Below, in pieces: positions 35,488-44,217 of a stretch of DNA of 64,000 nt. Origin of the DNA: Chitinophagaceae bacterium. Lineage in GTDB: Bacteria > Bacteroidota > Bacteroidia > Chitinophagales > Chitinophagaceae. A model generated the notes under the pieces. The model did not search any database and was not told where the DNA came from. It saw only the letters and a list, made by a program, of their open reading frames with translations. The position numbers and the translations under genes were made by a program. The stretch is taken from positions 1-64,000 of the forward strand of contig CANCSS010000009.1 of the NCBI GenBank assembly GCA_947380905.1. Reading direction: 5' to 3'. The number at the start of each line of letters is the position of its first letter. The first letter of the stretch is position 1.

Positions 35488-36474
35488 ATGCGATCAATAG
35501 CCTTAAGAGAAGCCATCCGCGAAGCAATGAGTGAGGAAATGAGAAGGGATGAGCGTGTTTTGTTGATGGGGGAAGAAGTAGCCGAATACAATGGTGCTTA
35601 TAAAGTAAGTCAAGGCATGTTGGCCGAATTTGGCCCTAAACGTATTATTGATACTCCCATATCCGAATTGGGCTTTACCGCAGTGGCAGTGGGTGCTGCA
35701 CAAAATGGGTTGAGACCCATTGTGGAATTCATGACCTGGAACTTTGCAGTGTTGCCTTTAGACCAAATTTTAAATACGGCCAGTAAAATGTTGGCCATGA
35801 GTGGAGGTCAAATTGGGTGCCCTATAGTGATGCGTGGTCCCAATGGAAGTGCAGGTCAGTTAGGGGCGCAACATTCTACCGCATTTGAAAGTTATTTAGC
35901 CAATATCCCAGGTATCAAAGTAGTCTCTACTGCCAATGCCTATGACGCTAAAGGATTGCTTAAACAAGCCATCAGGTATGAAGAAGATCCGATTATGTTT
36001 TTAGAATGTGAAGTGATGTATGGTGATAAAGGGGAAGTGCCTGATGAAGAATACTATATTCCATTAGGTCTTGCAGCAGTTAAAAAACCAGGTACAGACA
36101 TCACCATTGTTTCCTATAGTAAGATGATGAAAGTGGCTTTAGGGGCTGCTGCAGAATTGGAAAAAGACGGCATTAGTGCCGAAGTCATTGACTTAAGAAC
36201 AATTCGTCCTATGGATTGGATGACGGTGTTAGAGAGCGTTAAAAAAACAAATAGATTGGTCATTATCGAAGAACAATGGCCTTTTGCTTCCATTTCTTCT
36301 GAATTAAGTTACCGCATTCAAAAAGAGGGATTTGATTATTTAGATGCACCTATAAGAAGAATAACCAGTGCTGATGCGCCGATGCACTACGCACCCAATT
36401 TAACTGCATTAGCCATTCCTGACATCGCTAGATCGGTACAATTGGTAAAGGATGTCATGCATCAATATAAATAG
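35488..36474 (+). CDS. pdhB: Pyruvate dehydrogenase E1 component, beta subunit
   Basis: E1 beta works with E1 alpha and thiamine diphosphate to decarboxylate pyruvate and load the acetyl group on lipoyl E2. The 328-residue protein has the transketolase-like pyrimidine domain (about 1-190, starting MRSIALREAIREAMSEEM with VLLMGEEVAEYNGAYKVSQG) and the C-terminal transketolase domain (EVIDLRTIRPMD, VIIEEQWPFAS). The E1 alpha and E2 genes are not in the window. A branched-chain 2-oxoacid E1 beta is the alternative, but the sequence, with GPNGSAGQLGAQHS, looks like PdhB. Confidence 0.93.
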   Translation: MRSIALREAIREAMSEEMRRDERVLLMGEEVAEYNGAYKVSQGMLAEFGPKRIIDTPISELGFTAVAVGAAQNGLRPIVEFMTWNFAVLPLDQILNTASKMLAMSGGQIGCPIVMRGPNGSAGQLGAQHSTAFESYLANIPGIKVVSTANAYDAKGLLKQAIRYEEDPIMFLECEVMYGDKGEVPDEEYYIPLGLAAVKKPGTDITIVSYSKMMKVALGAAAELEKDGISAEVIDLRTIRPMDWMTVLESVKKTNRLVIIEEQWPFASISSELSYRIQKEGFDYLDAPIRRITSADAPMHYAPNLTALAIPDIARSVQLVKDVMHQYK

Positions 36475-36537
36475 AGGGCAGTAATCCTCTATTTGAGCCT
36501 TTTATCCAGTTTAACAATTAATTCAAGATCTTTTTAT

Positions 36538-36565
36538 AAATATCCCTCACAAAGGGATATTTTTG
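36538..36565 (+). promoter_or_regulatory. Hairpin with overlapping -7 element before lepB
   Basis: AAATATCCC (36538-36546) pairs perfectly with GGGATATTT (36554-36562) and is followed by T; it may terminate the pdhB transcript. TATTTTTG (36558-36565), a match to TAnnTTTG, is embedded in the 3' arm and lies 22 bases before the lepB start. The hairpin and promoter cannot act independently if both are real. Confidence 0.45.
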
Positions 36566-36587
36566 TTGTTAACTATTATATATTATT

Positions 36588-38099
36588 ATGGGATTCATTT
36601 TGTTGATTATTTTTTGGGTGGGTTGGTATGTGGGTATTTATAGCATGCTTAAAAAAGCAGGCGTAGAAAGTGCCAAAGCCTTGATACCTATCTACAATAC
36701 TTGGGAAGTAGTGAAGCTTTGTCAAATTCCAAAAATTTGGTTTTGGATACAACTTATACCTATTTTGGGTCAGTTTGTGAGCTTATGGATTTCTATCATT
36801 TTTGTGATGCATTTTAAAAAAGTCAATTTGATCCAACATACTTTAACCGTGTTGGTTCCTTTTATTTATTTGCCTTATATAGGTTTTTCGGCAAAAGAAA
36901 AATGGTATGGTACCGATGCATTGGTACATTATCATAAACCTGCATCAAGAGAATGGATGGACGCGGCCGTTTTTGCAGTAGTAGCTGCTACCTTAATTAG
37001 AACTTTTATTTTTGAAGCCTATGTGATTCCTACAGAGAGTATGGAAAAAACCTTATTGGTAAATGATTTTTTATTCGTTGATAAAATTACTTTTGGTGCA
37101 AGAATTCCGCAAACGCCTTTGTCCTTTCCTTTTGTACACAATACTTTGCCCTTAGCACCTACCACACCTTCTTATGTAAAATGGATTCAACTAGATTACA
37201 ATAGATTGCCTAAAATTAGAAACATAAATAGAAACGATGTGGTGGTATTTAATTTTCCAGCAGGAGATACCATCATCAACGATCCTGATTATGGAAGTAA
37301 AAATCCTTATTACGATGTGTTAAGATCGCCTGAATTTAATGGCGACAGAGAAAAATTGAAAGCACAATTTCCGATCTTAGTTCATCCCATTGATAAAACA
37401 GATAATTACATCAAAAGATGTGTGGGTATTCCTGGAGACCTCATTCAAGTAAAAGAAAGCCATTTATGGGTGAATGGTCAACCTGCTTATGTGGCCGCAA
37501 ATGCGCAAACAGAATATTTGGTCGTAACCAATGGCAAACCCATTGCAGAAGACTTTATAGAAGATAGTTTGGGCATTAGTACCACAGAAGCTACCAGTGA
37601 CTTTAGAGTCATAGATGGCAAGGCCAATACTTATTTAATCAATATGACTGCAACCGCAGCTGCAAGTTTACAGAGAATGCCTCAAGTAATTTCTGTAATG
37701 AGTTATGTTGAAAATACGGTGGGGTATACCTTCCCAAATGATGTATTGCATTTCCCTTTTTCTGTAGATAATTTTGGTCCCATTCGCATTCCTAAAAAAG
37801 GAGACATTGTTATTTTGAATGATAGTACGATTGAATTGTATCGTCGTTTGATTACCAATTATGAACACAATACCTTAGAAAAAGTAAATGGTCAATACCA
37901 ATTAAATGGAAAGTGGGCAACTACGTATACGGTAAAACAGGATTATTACTGGATGATGGGAGACAATCGTCATAGAAGCCAGGACAGTCGTTATTGGGGA
38001 TATGTACCTGAAACGCATATTGTAGGTAGAGCTGCTTTAATTTGGTTTAGTTACAATAAAAGTATTCGTTGGAATCGACTCTTTAATCGCATCAAATAA
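36588..38099 (+). CDS. lepB: Signal peptidase I
   Basis: LepB cleaves signal peptides of exported proteins. At 503 residues it is the long Bacteroidota form: an N-terminal block of about 125 residues with three or four membrane helices (DUF5684-like: WVGWYVGIYSMLKKAG and YIGFSAKEKWYG) precedes the last helix and the S26 domain. The catalytic dyad is Ser151 (IPTESMEKTL) and Lys276 (NYIKRCVGIPGD), and the C-terminal MGDNRHRSQDSRYWGYV box is intact. A large insert lies between the Lys box and the MGDNR box (about 300-440). cdd follows after four bases. Confidence 0.96.
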   Translation: MGFILLIIFWVGWYVGIYSMLKKAGVESAKALIPIYNTWEVVKLCQIPKIWFWIQLIPILGQFVSLWISIIFVMHFKKVNLIQHTLTVLVPFIYLPYIGFSAKEKWYGTDALVHYHKPASREWMDAAVFAVVAATLIRTFIFEAYVIPTESMEKTLLVNDFLFVDKITFGARIPQTPLSFPFVHNTLPLAPTTPSYVKWIQLDYNRLPKIRNINRNDVVVFNFPAGDTIINDPDYGSKNPYYDVLRSPEFNGDREKLKAQFPILVHPIDKTDNYIKRCVGIPGDLIQVKESHLWVNGQPAYVAANAQTEYLVVTNGKPIAEDFIEDSLGISTTEATSDFRVIDGKANTYLINMTATAAASLQRMPQVISVMSYVENTVGYTFPNDVLHFPFSVDNFGPIRIPKKGDIVILNDSTIELYRRLITNYEHNTLEKVNGQYQLNGKWATTYTVKQDYYWMMGDNRHRSQDSRYWGYVPETHIVGRAALIWFSYNKSIRWNRLFNRIK

Positions 38100-38103
38100 G
38101 TAC

Positions 38104-38586
38104 ATGCAAAAAAAATACGAATTTGAATATGAGTTGGTAGACCATGCTGGTTTATTATCCATTGCAGATCAAGCGCTTTTAAAGGCAGCAATCAAAGCCA
38201 CTGAAACTGCTTATGCTCCTTATTCTAATTTTAAAGTTGGGGCCGCAGCATGTTTGTCAACAGGTCAAATTGTTATCGGGTCTAATCAAGAAAGTGCTAG
38301 TTTCCCAGTAGGCATATGTGCCGAAAGAACTTTATTAAATAGCATTGGTAGTCAGTATCCAGCAGCAACTATCATTGCTATGGCAGTTAGTTATGATCCT
38401 TTCAATAAGCCTTCAACAGTACCTATTTCTCCCTGTGGCATGTGTAGACAGTCTTTGTTGGATTATGAAAACAGATACCAGGCTCCTATAAAAATGATCC
38501 TGGCTGGAAAAACTGGGCCCGTTATGGTATTGCCCACCGCGGCACATTTATTGCCCTTTGGTTTTGATGGGTCTATTTTAAAATAG
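38104..38586 (+). CDS. cdd: Cytidine deaminase
   Basis: Zinc enzyme of pyrimidine salvage that deaminates cytidine and deoxycytidine. The 160-residue protein has the motif CAE (Cys72, Ala73, Glu74; CAERTLLN) and the second pair in PCGMCRQSL (Cys111, Cys114), giving three Cys ligands as in the homotetrameric class. The N-terminal extension of about 30 residues before the deaminase fold is somewhat longer than in the smallest members. It lies four bases after lepB and is probably cotranscribed with it. Confidence 0.95.
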   Translation: MQKKYEFEYELVDHAGLLSIADQALLKAAIKATETAYAPYSNFKVGAAACLSTGQIVIGSNQESASFPVGICAERTLLNSIGSQYPAATIIAMAVSYDPFNKPSTVPISPCGMCRQSLLDYENRYQAPIKMILAGKTGPVMVLPTAAHLLPFGFDGSILK

Positions 38587-38605
38587 CCATTTATTTTGGA
38601 GGCCT

Positions 38606-39106
38606 TTAAAACAAGGTTTGAACCCCCAATTCTAATCTGAATTCGTGTTGTAACAACCATTTTTTTCTTGCTTTTCCCCAAGCATATCCAACCAATGATC
38701 TGTCGGCACCTACAATTCTATGACAAGGAACAATAATGGCAATTTTATTTTTTCCATTGGCCGAAGCAGCAGCGCGTACTAAATTGGGGTCACCCATTTT
38801 TTTGGCCAATTCGCCATAGCTTAAAGTTTTTGAAAAAGGAACTTCATACAATTCTTTCCACACTTTTTGTTGAAATTCAGTGCCAGCTTGATTGATAGCG
38901 ACACTAAAATGTTTTCTCTTGCCAGCGAAATATTCAATTAATTCATCAATGCATTGGTTGATAACATCTGGAGTAGTGGTGGATATAGTAAGTTGTTTTA
39001 ATTGTGTATCCTCTATAAAAACCAATTCTTCAATACAAAAATCATCGGCTACTATTTTAATGACGCCAATGGGGCTGTGATAAATTTGAGTATAGTTAGT
39101 TGGCAT
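38606..39106 (-). CDS. ogt: Methylated-DNA--protein-cysteine methyltransferase
   Basis: Suicide enzyme that removes O6-alkyl groups from guanine in DNA. The 166-residue protein has the acceptor Cys128 in IVPCHRIVGAD and the preceding helix-turn-helix with FQQKVWKELYEVPF. A degenerate N-terminal domain of about 75 residues precedes it. Only the single active-site domain is present, so it is an Ogt-type and not an Ada-type enzyme. Its ATG overlaps the stop codon of the CsaA-like gene (TAATG), indicating translational coupling. Confidence 0.94.
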   Translation of the reverse strand: MPTNYTQIYHSPIGVIKIVADDFCIEELVFIEDTQLKQLTISTTTPDVINQCIDELIEYFAGKRKHFSVAINQAGTEFQQKVWKELYEVPFSKTLSYGELAKKMGDPNLVRAAASANGKNKIAIIVPCHRIVGADRSLVGYAWGKARKKWLLQHEFRLELGVQTLF

Positions 39107-39435
39107 TATCCGATGGGTTGTCCATTAGTTACTGGTAAAGAAGGATGAAGTAAAACCACTTCATGTGCTTCATCGTACACGCCTAGAACCAAACATTCGC
39201 TTACAAAATTGGCAATTTGTTTGGGAGGAAAATTGACTACTGCAATGATTTGTTTGCCCACCAAATTGTCAATGGTATAATGATGTGTTATTTGAGCAGA
39301 TGATTTTTTAATGCCTAATGGACCAAAGTCAATACTTAATTGGAAAGCTGGTTTTTTTGCTTTGGGAAAGGCTTGCACCGACAGGATAGTGCCACAACGG
39401 ATGTCTACTTTTGTAAAATCGTCCCAGGTTATCAT
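39106..39435 (-). CDS. CsaA-like tRNA-binding (EMAP/OB-fold) protein
   Basis: A 109-residue free-standing tRNA-binding domain of the CsaA type. The OB-fold signature is visible in FTKVDIRCGTILSVQAFPKAKKPAFQLSID near the N-terminus, followed by KKSSAQITHHY and VNFPPKQIANFVSE, which match the conserved RxSxAQI and NF pattern. CsaA is reported as a chaperone or export-related factor that binds tRNA; the role here is inferred from the family. The gene is coupled to ogt by a one-base overlap. Confidence 0.88.
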   Translation of the reverse strand: MITWDDFTKVDIRCGTILSVQAFPKAKKPAFQLSIDFGPLGIKKSSAQITHHYTIDNLVGKQIIAVVNFPPKQIANFVSECLVLGVYDEAHEVVLLHPSLPVTNGQPIG

Positions 39436-39468
39436 AAGGCCAAAAATTGGTTCCTAAAAGTACATCGC

Positions 39469-40338
39469 TTATGCCAATAAATTGGCTAATTCTATAAGGT
39501 CTTTTTGTTTGTACTGGAGGGTTGGGCTTTGAAAGCATTTTGCAAATTCCAGTAAATGCTTTTTAATAATTTGGGAATTAGACAGCCGCTTGTAATAAAT
39601 GTTTTTAGGTTCGATATGGGTTCTCAACATGTATTGATCTAAATCTTTTTGAGAAAAAGCATTGCCTGTAGTTCCTTCTACATAAAATTGAATAAATTCT
39701 TGTGGATTGGGAACTATTTCCTCAGGATCCCAATCGGAGGTATAAAAAGCAATGATGCATTGCTTGGGGATATTAATAAAGTGGGCTTGAATATCTAATT
39801 GTTGGCACAATTCGGCATACAATAAAGTATTGGCGATGGCATTCCCTTTTTTGAATTGCAAGGGTGCTGAAATCAAAAATTCTTCAGGTTTTTCGTAATT
39901 CACTTCTACTCCCTTTATTTGGTAGTAGTTGTATAAAATATTGCGAATTACATTGGCTTGTTCTAACGGAGTCAAATAGTTATTTAGCTCCAACCAAATG
40001 TTACGCCTAATTTTTTCCATTTGATGGCGTAAGGTATCCAATGCTAATTCTGGGAACTGGTATTGGGTGACCAACAAAGCCCCTTCAAATAAAGTCGCAT
40101 TGGGATCGGCATTCCATTTTGTAAAAGCCTCTTTTAAATCTTGTAAACGAAGTTTATAGATCATCATTTCTATCCGCTCTAGTGTGGCTTCGTCTAAAGT
40201 ATTTTCCCAAAGATGTTCTAAATCGGGGATGATGGGGGATCCATATACCAAAAGTCGATCTGCAATGGTATTAAAAACCTCCTCATCTGGGTCGTCAATT
40301 AATTTAAATAAGGCGTTTATTTCCGATACTGGTTGCAT
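39469..40338 (-). CDS. Transglutaminase-like SirB1 family protein
   Basis: A 289-residue protein whose C-terminal half resembles the SirB1/transglutaminase-like family (FKKGNAIANTLLYAELCQQLDI; HFINIPKQCIIAFY), with an N-terminal helical region (1-120) that resembles TPR or HEAT-like helices. The catalytic Cys seen in active transglutaminases is not evident at the expected place, as in most SirB1 proteins, so catalysis is doubtful. Function unknown. The gene lies 33 bases upstream of the CsaA-like gene and probably starts the same leftward operon. Confidence 0.78.
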   Translation of the reverse strand: MQPVSEINALFKLIDDPDEEVFNTIADRLLVYGSPIIPDLEHLWENTLDEATLERIEMMIYKLRLQDLKEAFTKWNADPNATLFEGALLVTQYQFPELALDTLRHQMEKIRRNIWLELNNYLTPLEQANVIRNILYNYYQIKGVEVNYEKPEEFLISAPLQFKKGNAIANTLLYAELCQQLDIQAHFINIPKQCIIAFYTSDWDPEEIVPNPQEFIQFYVEGTTGNAFSQKDLDQYMLRTHIEPKNIYYKRLSNSQIIKKHLLEFAKCFQSPTLQYKQKDLIELANLLA

Positions 40339-40536
40339 AGTTAAGCGAATGGTGGTTACAAATAATGTTCAAATCAACGCAAATTATTGGCAAAATACGA
40401 TTATACTTATCCTACAGGTGTGGATATATTTAACAAATGATTACATAATAAATAGAATTATTAAACGTTCGGCTAAATAATTGGTATTTATACGCGCTGA
40501 TATTGCTAATTGACGTTTCTTTGTAAGATCAACATT

Positions 40537-41634
40537 ATGCAAATGTCAACAACAAATACAGCCACTCCTAAATTCCCAGTAATGGCTAAGTCATTGCATG
40601 CCGAATTGAAAAGCAGAGTGAACCAATATTTAGCAGATCATGCAATTAAAGGTACAGGTAACTATAAATTGTTTTCAAAAGCAATTTTATTACTTTCTCT
40701 ATTTGTGATTGTTTATGTGCATTTGGTATTTTTTACACCCGCTACTTTTTATGCTGTTATAGAATGTATTGTATTTGGAGGGTTGATTGCAGCCATAGGA
40801 TTTAATGTGATGCACGATGGTAGTCATGGAAGCTTTAGTAAATATGCTTGGTTAAATAAATTGGCTTCTTCTTCTATTAGTGTGTTAGGGGCTAGCCGAT
40901 TTATGTGGGCCATGAAACATGTGACCTTGCACCATACTTTTACGAATATTGATGGGGTAGACGACGATATTGAAGTTGGTGCTTTAATGAGAATGGCGCC
41001 CACACAAAAACATTATGTATTACATCGTTTCCAACATATTTATTTTTGGATTTTGTATATGTTTTTATATATATTTTGGATCTTTTTTGCGGATTATAAA
41101 AAATACTTCTCAGGAAAAATTGGTTCTGTTGATATTAAAGACATGAGTATTGCCGATCACATTGAATTTTGGGCAGTTAAAGTATACCACGCCTTTATAT
41201 TTGTCGTATTACCTATTTATATGGTTGGCTGGGTGAGTTGGTTGGTAGGATTTCTTGTTGTTGGTTTTTTTGCTGGTTTTGTTTTAAGCATTGTATTTCA
41301 ATTGGCACATACCGTTACCGAAACAGCTTTTCCTGTGGCCAATCAACCTGAAAATAAAATGCCCGATGAGTTTGCTACGCATCAAATACAAACTACTGCG
41401 AATTTTGCTACCAAAAGCAAATTGGTTAGTTGGTTGGTAGGTGGATTGAATTTCCAAATTGAACACCACTTGTTTCCAAAAATTTCTCACGTTCATTATC
41501 CTGCTATTTCTAAAATAGTCAAAGAAACCTGTGCCGATTTTAAATTAAAATACATTGAATATCCAACGGTATTGAGTGCTATTAAAGCGCATGTTCAATA
41601 TTTAAAGCTTATGAGTAAGCCCGCTTTACAATAA
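40537..41634 (+). CDS. Membrane fatty-acid desaturase, front-end type
   Basis: An integral-membrane acyl-CoA or acyl-lipid desaturase of 365 residues from ATG 40537. Three His boxes are visible: HDGSH (93-97), HVTLHH (128-133) and QIEHHLFP near the C-terminus. The Gln in place of the first His of the third box is the mark of front-end (delta-5/6-like) desaturases. There is no cytochrome b5 domain, so an external electron donor is needed. Several membrane helices surround the boxes. A start TTG 27 bases upstream precedes the likely promoter (TTTCTTTG at 40516-40523) and is rejected. An ATG at 40543 is also possible. Confidence 0.9.
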   Translation: MQMSTTNTATPKFPVMAKSLHAELKSRVNQYLADHAIKGTGNYKLFSKAILLLSLFVIVYVHLVFFTPATFYAVIECIVFGGLIAAIGFNVMHDGSHGSFSKYAWLNKLASSSISVLGASRFMWAMKHVTLHHTFTNIDGVDDDIEVGALMRMAPTQKHYVLHRFQHIYFWILYMFLYIFWIFFADYKKYFSGKIGSVDIKDMSIADHIEFWAVKVYHAFIFVVLPIYMVGWVSWLVGFLVVGFFAGFVLSIVFQLAHTVTETAFPVANQPENKMPDEFATHQIQTTANFATKSKLVSWLVGGLNFQIEHHLFPKISHVHYPAISKIVKETCADFKLKYIEYPTVLSAIKAHVQYLKLMSKPALQ

Positions 41635-41656
41635 ATAAAGTTTTACTGGTCCATAA

Positions 41657-41688
41657 AAAAATCCCCTTGTAAAAGCAAGGGGATTTTT
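41657..41688. terminator. Bidirectional terminator between desaturase and topA
   Basis: A perfect 13-bp inverted repeat, AAAAATCCCCTTG (41657-41669) against CAAGGGGATTTTT (41676-41688), lies between the converging desaturase and topA genes. The A and T tracts let it serve both directions. Confidence 0.85.
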
Positions 41689-41711
41689 ATTGATAACGTA
41701 GGTTGTATCTA

Positions 41712-44072
41712 TTAGGAAACTTTCTTTTTTCTTGCCATTTTACGAGGAGGGTTGGCTTTTAATTCAACAATAATGGCATTCACTTCTTCAATGGTTAAAG
41801 TCTCTACTTTTTCTTGTTGTTCTTTATTCAACTTGAAATTGCGCAAACCTTGTTTGATATAGGGGCCATACGGACCACGTAAAAGTTGGATCTTTTCTTT
41901 TTCAAATACCTTAATGGTTCTTTCATCTTTGGCCTTTCTTTTCTCTGCAATCATAGGAGTCAATTCTTCCAGCGTTACAGTATAAGGGTCCATTTCCTTG
42001 TTCAAGGAGTAAAACTTCTTAGCATGCGCCGCATAAGGGCCAAAGCGTCCAATATTGACTGATACATCCTCGTCTTCAAATTGTCCCACCATTCTAGGAA
42101 GCTTAAATAGTTCCATAGCTTCTTCAAAACTGATGGTTTCTATACTTTGTGAAGCCTTTAATTTTGCAAATCTTGGCTTTTCCTCTTCATCTTGGTGACC
42201 TATTTGAACCATTGGGCCATACCTGCCCATACGAGCAATTACCTTCTTCCCAGAAATGGCATCAAAACCCAATTCTCTTTCACCCTTAGCTCTTTCTGCA
42301 GTTTCAAGGGTATGTTCGATGGTTGAATGGAATGGCTCATAAAAGGAAGCCAACATATCGCTCCATTTTAATTTACCAGCCGCTATTTCATCAAATTCCC
42401 CTTCAATTTTAGCGGTGAAATTGAAATCCATTACTTTGGAGAAATGTAATTTTAAGAAGTCGGTCACCACCAAGCCTAAATCGGTAGGGGATAATTTATT
42501 CTTTTCTGCTCCTGTAATTTCAGAGGAAGCTTCTTGTTTAATTACATCCTTATTGTCCAAGGTTAAAATTTGGTACACCCTTTTAACCCCTTCTTTTTCT
42601 CTTTTCTCAACATAGTTGCGTTTCATGATGGTGGAAATCGTAGGAGCATAAGTGGAAGGTCGTCCAATACCCAATTCTTCTAATTTTTTCACCAAAGAAG
42701 CTTCTGTATATCTGGAAGCAGCGCGGCTAAATCTTTCTAGTCCAGTCATGGAAGTAAAATCTAGTACTTGACCTTTGGATAATGGAGGTAGTAAACTTTC
42801 ATCTCCTTCTTCTAAATTATCCTCATCCACTTCATCTTCATCCTTACCTTCTAAATATACTTTTAAGAAACCGTCAAATTTCATCACTTCACCACTGGCA
42901 GTTAAGGTTTCTTTGTTCGTAGAAATTTCAATTTTAGCAGTTGTTTTTTCAAATTGTGCATCGCTCATTTGAGAGGCAATGGTTCTTTTCCAAATCAATT
43001 CATACAATCTGTTTAAATCGGCATCATCCACTTTGCTTTCATTCATGTAGGATGGGCGAATGGCTTCATGCGCCTCTTGCGCATTTTCATTTTTATTTTT
43101 AAACTTTCTAGGTTGATAATATTTTTCTCCGAAACTAGAATTGATTTCTGATTTGATGGCTTCTACTGCGGTTTCACTTAAACTTATACTATCAGTTCTC
43201 ATGTAAGTAATCTTACCACTCTCATATAACTTTTGAGCCAATAACATTGTTTTACTTACACTGTATCCTAATTTTCTAGAAGCTTCTTGTTGTAGGGTAG
43301 ACGTAGTGAAAGGCGCTGATGGCGTACGTTTCCCGTCTTTTACAGCAATGTCTTTTACGGTATATTTAGCGCCTTTGCATTCGTTTAAGAATTTTTCAGC
43401 AGCACCGGCAGTGGTTAATTTCTGCGGACCATCTGCTTTAAACTTAACTTTTTTCTTATTGATATCTGGCGCACTAAATAAAGCAGCAACTTTGAAAACG
43501 CTTTCAGGTATAAATTGATTGATCTCTCTTTCTCTTTCTGCAATTAATCTTACGGCCACACTTTGCACTCTACCTGCACTCAAACTTCTTTGCATACCAA
43601 TTTTACGCCACAATACAGGGCTTAATTCAAATCCAACAATTCTGTCTAATATTCTTCTTGCTTGTTGCGCATCTACCAAATCCATATTAATAAAACGGGG
43701 ATTTTCTACTGCTTTTTTAATGGCCGGAGCAGTAATCTCATGAAAAACAATTCGCTTGGTTTTCTTTGGATCTAAACCTAATACTTCTGCTAAATGCCAA
43801 CTGATACTTTCTCCTTCTCGGTCCTCATCCGATGCCAACCATACTTCTTTTGCTTTTTTGGTCATGGACTTTAACTCTTTTACCACTTTTTCTTTTTCAC
43901 TTGGAACGGAATAGCGTGGAGCAAATTTGTTTTTTAGATCAATGCCCATGTCGGCTTTTTCTAAGTCGCGTATATGACCATAGCAACTACGTACTTCAAA
44001 ATCTTCTCCTAAAATCTTCTCGATCGTTTTTGCCTTTGCAGGCGACTCCACAATTAATAAGTTCTTTGACAT
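41712..44072 (-). CDS. topA: DNA topoisomerase I (type IA)
   Basis: TopA relaxes negative supercoils. The 786-residue protein starts with the TOPRIM domain (LLIVESPAKAKTIEKIL), has the active-site Tyr290 in GKITYMRTDSIS, and the family segment LGIGRPSTYAPTISTIMKRNYV. The C-terminal part has two Topo-C repeat modules (LGFDAISGKKVIARMGRYGPMVQIG and VSVNIGRFGPYAAHAKKFYSL) with no Cys zinc fingers, as usual in Bacteroidota. It ends in a Lys/Arg-rich tail. A GC-rich block directly precedes the start codon. Confidence 0.97.
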   Translation of the reverse strand: MSKNLLIVESPAKAKTIEKILGEDFEVRSCYGHIRDLEKADMGIDLKNKFAPRYSVPSEKEKVVKELKSMTKKAKEVWLASDEDREGESISWHLAEVLGLDPKKTKRIVFHEITAPAIKKAVENPRFINMDLVDAQQARRILDRIVGFELSPVLWRKIGMQRSLSAGRVQSVAVRLIAEREREINQFIPESVFKVAALFSAPDINKKKVKFKADGPQKLTTAGAAEKFLNECKGAKYTVKDIAVKDGKRTPSAPFTTSTLQQEASRKLGYSVSKTMLLAQKLYESGKITYMRTDSISLSETAVEAIKSEINSSFGEKYYQPRKFKNKNENAQEAHEAIRPSYMNESKVDDADLNRLYELIWKRTIASQMSDAQFEKTTAKIEISTNKETLTASGEVMKFDGFLKVYLEGKDEDEVDEDNLEEGDESLLPPLSKGQVLDFTSMTGLERFSRAASRYTEASLVKKLEELGIGRPSTYAPTISTIMKRNYVEKREKEGVKRVYQILTLDNKDVIKQEASSEITGAEKNKLSPTDLGLVVTDFLKLHFSKVMDFNFTAKIEGEFDEIAAGKLKWSDMLASFYEPFHSTIEHTLETAERAKGERELGFDAISGKKVIARMGRYGPMVQIGHQDEEEKPRFAKLKASQSIETISFEEAMELFKLPRMVGQFEDEDVSVNIGRFGPYAAHAKKFYSLNKEMDPYTVTLEELTPMIAEKRKAKDERTIKVFEKEKIQLLRGPYGPYIKQGLRNFKLNKEQQEKVETLTIEEVNAIIVELKANPPRKMARKKKVS

Positions 44073-44075
44073 AGA

Positions 44076-44096
44076 GGGCTACCGCTCCTACGGGGT
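44076..44096 (-). other. GC-rich block immediately upstream of topA
   Basis: Twenty-one bases just upstream of the topA start codon are strikingly GC-rich for this AT-rich sequence. Read on the minus strand they contain CCGTAGGAGCGG, with GGAG as a possible ribosome-binding site. It might be part of a repeat or a regulatory leader. Confidence 0.3.
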
Positions 44097-44217
44097 ATTT
44101 TAGAAATTGAATATCAATTAATTATGAAAAAAAAGACAACCCTTTTTGGAAGAGGCTATTTCTTTTCTCGCGATGCAATATTAGAGCTTTCGACTAAAAA
44201 ATAAAAATTAGCTGGGC

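Noticed and set aside
44124..44204. A 26-codon open frame starting MKKKTTLFGRG between topA and the hydrolase gene
   Set aside because: Too short, with no promoter, ribosome-binding site or terminator of its own; probably chance.
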